A program made the position numbers and the translations under genes. The notes below the pieces were generated by a model. That model saw nothing but the letters and a program-made list of their open reading frames with translations. It did no database searches and was not told where the DNA came from. 53,278 nt of DNA from Sutterella sp. GTDB lineage: Bacteria > Pseudomonadota > Gammaproteobacteria > Burkholderiales > Burkholderiaceae_F. The number at the start of each line of letters is the position of its first letter. The stretch's first letter is position 1. The stretch covers positions 1 through 53,278 of the forward strand of contig JAHHRG010000006.1 in the NCBI GenBank assembly GCA_020025965.1, written 5' to 3'. This document shows positions 50,743 through 53,278 of the stretch, in pieces.

Positions 50743-52527
50743 CTACTTGATTCGCGTGTAGTAGGTGTTTAATTTGTCTGTTTCTTTCCCTGTCTTGGGG
50801 GATATCCAATTTCCCTTTAAGGTATCAGCACGTGCAACGAGTGTGGGAAATGCAAAGGTACTTCGTCCGGTTTGAAAGAGTTCATTGATGTATGGGTGAC
50901 AGACCTTCCAACCCGAGCACGATAAGTCAAGGTGGTAAACCATTGCATCACGAATATTGAGAAGGATTTGTGTAGCTTTCTCTTGTGTGGCATACATGCC
51001 AATTGGTAATTTGAGTAGTTCTGGGGATGCATCTTGCTCTAGGCATAGTTTGAAAAACGCTTCTGGTGTTTGATGTGTCCGCAGGATATTCAAGATATCA
51101 CGGGCAGTCTGCACTTTTTGCAGATGCTTATCTTGTCCCCATGGACGAACGAGTTCCTCCCATTGATCGAGGGATTTCTCAATATCAAAATAATGAAATA
51201 ACAGCTGATCCTGTTGGGTATTCGAGGTTAACAATTCACCGCATTCTTTTATGAGGGTAACCCACTGCTTCCGTAGTTTAAATGACTCTTTTTCGGTCAG
51301 TTCTGGGAATTCACAGAATCGCTCAAGAAGTTTGGATCTGCAGACTTTTTTGACAAAGGGCTTAATCGTTTTTGATTTCCCAATTGTTGCGTCACTCTCA
51401 GAGAATTCAGTTGCAGCAGAAGGAACTTCAAGAGCTGGCTCTTCGATCTTTAAATTGTTTAAATCAGTACATTCGAACGATTCACTGTTTACAGAGTTTT
51501 CCTCACCATAGGTGAAATATTCCGTTTCTGCATTGAGATCGTGAATCTGTACGAAGTTTTCGGTCACATTAACAACGTTGATCTGTTGATGCTGTTCAAC
51601 ATGCATGTTCTCCACATAAAAAGAAATTCCGTTTTCATGCACTCCCTTTGATTGATAAAAACTACCAGAATCAGACGAGTCTGAGTGTGCGTTGTCGATA
51701 AAGGTGTCAGGGACGTTATCGAGTGTGTAGCGCGGATTAGGAATGGCCCCTTGCCGTTCTAGTCGTCTGTACTCTTGGTTGATTTTCTGGAAATAAGATT
51801 TCAATCGTTCCGGCGAATTTTCGATAGAGCTGATGAGCAAGCTGGGATCAAGATCAACGACATCGTTTCTCGTGAGAAGGTTCTCATCGTAAAAGGGCGA
51901 GTTGATGACAACAGGACATTGACGGAAAAATTTCAACCAGATGTGAGGAGAGGCTTCACACGAATAAAGTTGACAACTGCGTGTGCTCATGTCGTTCTTC
52001 CACGAACTAAAGTCTATCAATACACGCATAAACGGAGCCCAGCAGTATGACGGGCTTAGATTTCGAAGTGGAACCTTGAGCTCGATTGAATCTGAAGAAG
52101 GCTTCGGAGCGAACTGAAAAGTTTTGGCTGCTGTATTCAGATTCATTTCTAACTTAACCGTGATCCACGACTCCTCTAATTTGATGAATGAATGCTCGGA
52201 GAGGTAAGCGTTCAAATCCAAAAATTTGTCAACGAGTCCATACTTCTGCTTGTTCAAGAAAAGTTTGGGCAGATGATCAAGATAAGCTACCGAATCCAAT
52301 GCCTTAAGTTGCTTAGTGGTTAAGTGGCAGAAAGCCTCCTCACCAATGGGAAGCAAACAAAAGATATCTCCGAGAAGATAAGAAAGAGTTTCTCGGAGAG
52401 TCCAGAAGGGGCGAGCTTTAAGAATTGAAATTCTTTTTTTCGCCAGCTCAAGGGTAATCAGAGTGGGGGGACCGTCAGTCTGAGTTTTTTTTTCGGCATG
52501 GTCTTCGTGCAATGATGACAAAATCAT
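50743..52527 (-). CDS. Unknown 594-residue protein linked to the integrase
   Basis: Start ATG 52527 (MILSSLHEDHAEKK), 7 bases after the integrase stop, so cotranscribed. The middle (about 280-400) is low in order and rich in Ser, Asp and Glu (SSDSGSFYQS, NSESFECTD). The N-terminal part has a hydrophobic stretch LSYLLGDIFCLL. The end reads WISPKTGKETDKLNTYYTRIK. No P-loop, nuclease or DNA-binding motif was recognised. Coupling to integration suggests a role in element maintenance or integration; nothing more can be said. Confidence 0.7.
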   Translation of the reverse strand: MILSSLHEDHAEKKTQTDGPPTLITLELAKKRISILKARPFWTLRETLSYLLGDIFCLLPIGEEAFCHLTTKQLKALDSVAYLDHLPKLFLNKQKYGLVDKFLDLNAYLSEHSFIKLEESWITVKLEMNLNTAAKTFQFAPKPSSDSIELKVPLRNLSPSYCWAPFMRVLIDFSSWKNDMSTRSCQLYSCEASPHIWLKFFRQCPVVINSPFYDENLLTRNDVVDLDPSLLISSIENSPERLKSYFQKINQEYRRLERQGAIPNPRYTLDNVPDTFIDNAHSDSSDSGSFYQSKGVHENGISFYVENMHVEQHQQINVVNVTENFVQIHDLNAETEYFTYGEENSVNSESFECTDLNNLKIEEPALEVPSAATEFSESDATIGKSKTIKPFVKKVCRSKLLERFCEFPELTEKESFKLRKQWVTLIKECGELLTSNTQQDQLLFHYFDIEKSLDQWEELVRPWGQDKHLQKVQTARDILNILRTHQTPEAFFKLCLEQDASPELLKLPIGMYATQEKATQILLNIRDAMVYHLDLSCSGWKVCHPYINELFQTGRSTFAFPTLVARADTLKGNWISPKTGKETDKLNTYYTRIK

Positions 52528-52534
52528 GATGGAT

Positions 52535-53224
52535 TTAGTGGTTACGGATCTTGGAAAAACAGAACTTTCCCCATTCTTCGTAGACGTTGCGCATATCCCC
52601 GATGGGCTGCTCACGGGAGTAAGCCCCTTGGTAGCCCTCAGCATGGTCTAGACAGCGTTCTATCAGCTTTTCTGAATACTCTGGGTGTTGGTATCGGGCG
52701 GCATCTTTAGCCCAGTCTTTAAATGAAGCTCTGCCGGTGCCGTGAACCGTCATGCGCGCAGGTTGACCGGCTCGATTGGTAATGTGAGGATCGTGCCAGT
52801 CTCCGCCGCTTGCAATCATTCTCTTGATGTAATTGGCATACGCGGTCTGTGTGATCGGACCGTGAGTTGGAGCTTGCCAATTAACGAAGATCTCAGGAAT
52901 ATTCGGAAATTTGGGAATTCTGTCCAAAACCATAACAGCCTCGGCACTCAGCGGAGTCAATCGATCGAACTCTAGTCCCTGTATTTTCATCCGTTCTCGC
53001 GGGATTCTCTGGAGTCCTTGTTCATAGTCGATTTCGTCCCATGTACTGTTAAGAATGGACCCAGGACGCGCTGTTGTTAGTATTGAGTAGGCAATAAAGA
53101 GTCCGGAGGTTGGTAAGAAATTGCTTGAGTTCATCAGGCTATAGAAGAAATCGGGCACCAATGAAACAGGTAGAGCGCCGAGATGCTTAGGGCCTCCTCG
53201 ATAAACAGGCATTAGGTCTCCCAA
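52535..53224 (-). CDS. int: P4-type tyrosine integrase, catalytic part only (N-terminus missing)
   Basis: 229 residues with the P4-integrase catalytic domain: TARPGSILNSTWDEID (Arg), MKIQGLEF (Lys region), HGTGRASFKDWAKDAARY (His and Arg), ERCLDHAE (His) and GAYSREQPIGD (nucleophile Tyr). The usual arm-binding and core-binding domains, about 190 residues, are absent: immediately upstream in frame is TAA, and TAA and TAG occur again in the 54 bases to the window edge. Start shown is TTG 53224; ATG 53212 is an alternative. Either truncated, frameshifted, or N-terminal part supplied elsewhere. Likely catalyst of the insertion inferred at 31.9 kb. Confidence 0.75.
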   Translation of the reverse strand: MGDLMPVYRGGPKHLGALPVSLVPDFFYSLMNSSNFLPTSGLFIAYSILTTARPGSILNSTWDEIDYEQGLQRIPRERMKIQGLEFDRLTPLSAEAVMVLDRIPKFPNIPEIFVNWQAPTHGPITQTAYANYIKRMIASGGDWHDPHITNRAGQPARMTVHGTGRASFKDWAKDAARYQHPEYSEKLIERCLDHAEGYQGAYSREQPIGDMRNVYEEWGKFCFSKIRNH

Positions 53225-53278
53225 TTGTTACGCGACAGATTAATATCCCACTAAACGACAGGATTTGACCCGCCTCTA

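Noticed and set aside
31859..53278. Prophage
   Set aside because: No capsid, terminase, tail or lysis gene; the content is of mobilisable-element type.

Overview
The window looks like the chromosome of an anaerobic or microaerophilic betaproteobacterium (Burkholderiales, most like Sutterellaceae such as Sutterella or Parasutterella). This rests on gene content and protein resemblance: a C4-dicarboxylate transporter of the Dcu type, a class I [4Fe-4S] fumarase, a Wolinella-type dihaem fumarate reductase anchor with a perfect FNR box upstream, and a NapC/NirT-type tetrahaem cytochrome, together with the pepN-fbp pair. The species cannot be fixed from the sequence alone.

Positions 1 to about 31.5 kb are ordinary chromosome, mostly minus strand. 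In order: fumarate respiration (dcu, fum, frdC), an odd degenerate ABC ATPase, upp, a LapA-like membrane protein, the pepN-fbp pair, a tetrahaem cytochrome, purB, a TPP-riboswitch-controlled thiC, an orphan response regulator, DUF72, nitroreductase, kynB, a thioesterase, a minus-strand cluster (purC, purE, purK, sua5, an ArsC-like gene, a DMT transporter, murI), dgkA, fba, tsaE-amiC, tRNA-Thr(CGT), a DUF748 protein and yjdM. Most genes end in clear intrinsic terminators.

From about 31.86 kb to the right edge lies an AT-richer integrated element. Its left edge, read on the minus strand, is a 14-base tail identical to a betaproteobacterial tmRNA 3' end (from my memory of that sequence) followed by a terminator. 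Its right part carries a P4-type tyrosine integrase catalytic domain. The backbone is mobilisation-type: AlpA-like regulator, HD-domain (MobH-like) relaxase, DUF4400-like protein, TraD-like coupling protein, DUF927 ATPase and MobI-like protein, with no type IV secretion genes visible. Cargo is a PemK/MazF-like toxin without visible antitoxin, an unclassified reverse transcriptase preceded by an overlapping 49-codon small ORF, a complete type IC restriction-modification operon (hsdM-hsdS-hsdR), and a serine resolvase next to a three-subsite res-like array. Several proteins are unknown.

The most interesting structure is in the element. The toxin/RT segment (about 3 kb) is bounded by two diverged direct repeats of about 235 bp (31897-32138 and 34889-35118), each starting with the same att-like end. 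A triplicated 9-bp iteron (TGTGRGR plus 2) occurs in both repeats and again upstream of the alpA-relaxase operon, always on the coding strand 190-260 bp before the first gene, which suggests one shared control signal. The RT and its small ORF have several hundred bases of non-coding DNA upstream and are the best candidate for a poorly described defence system.
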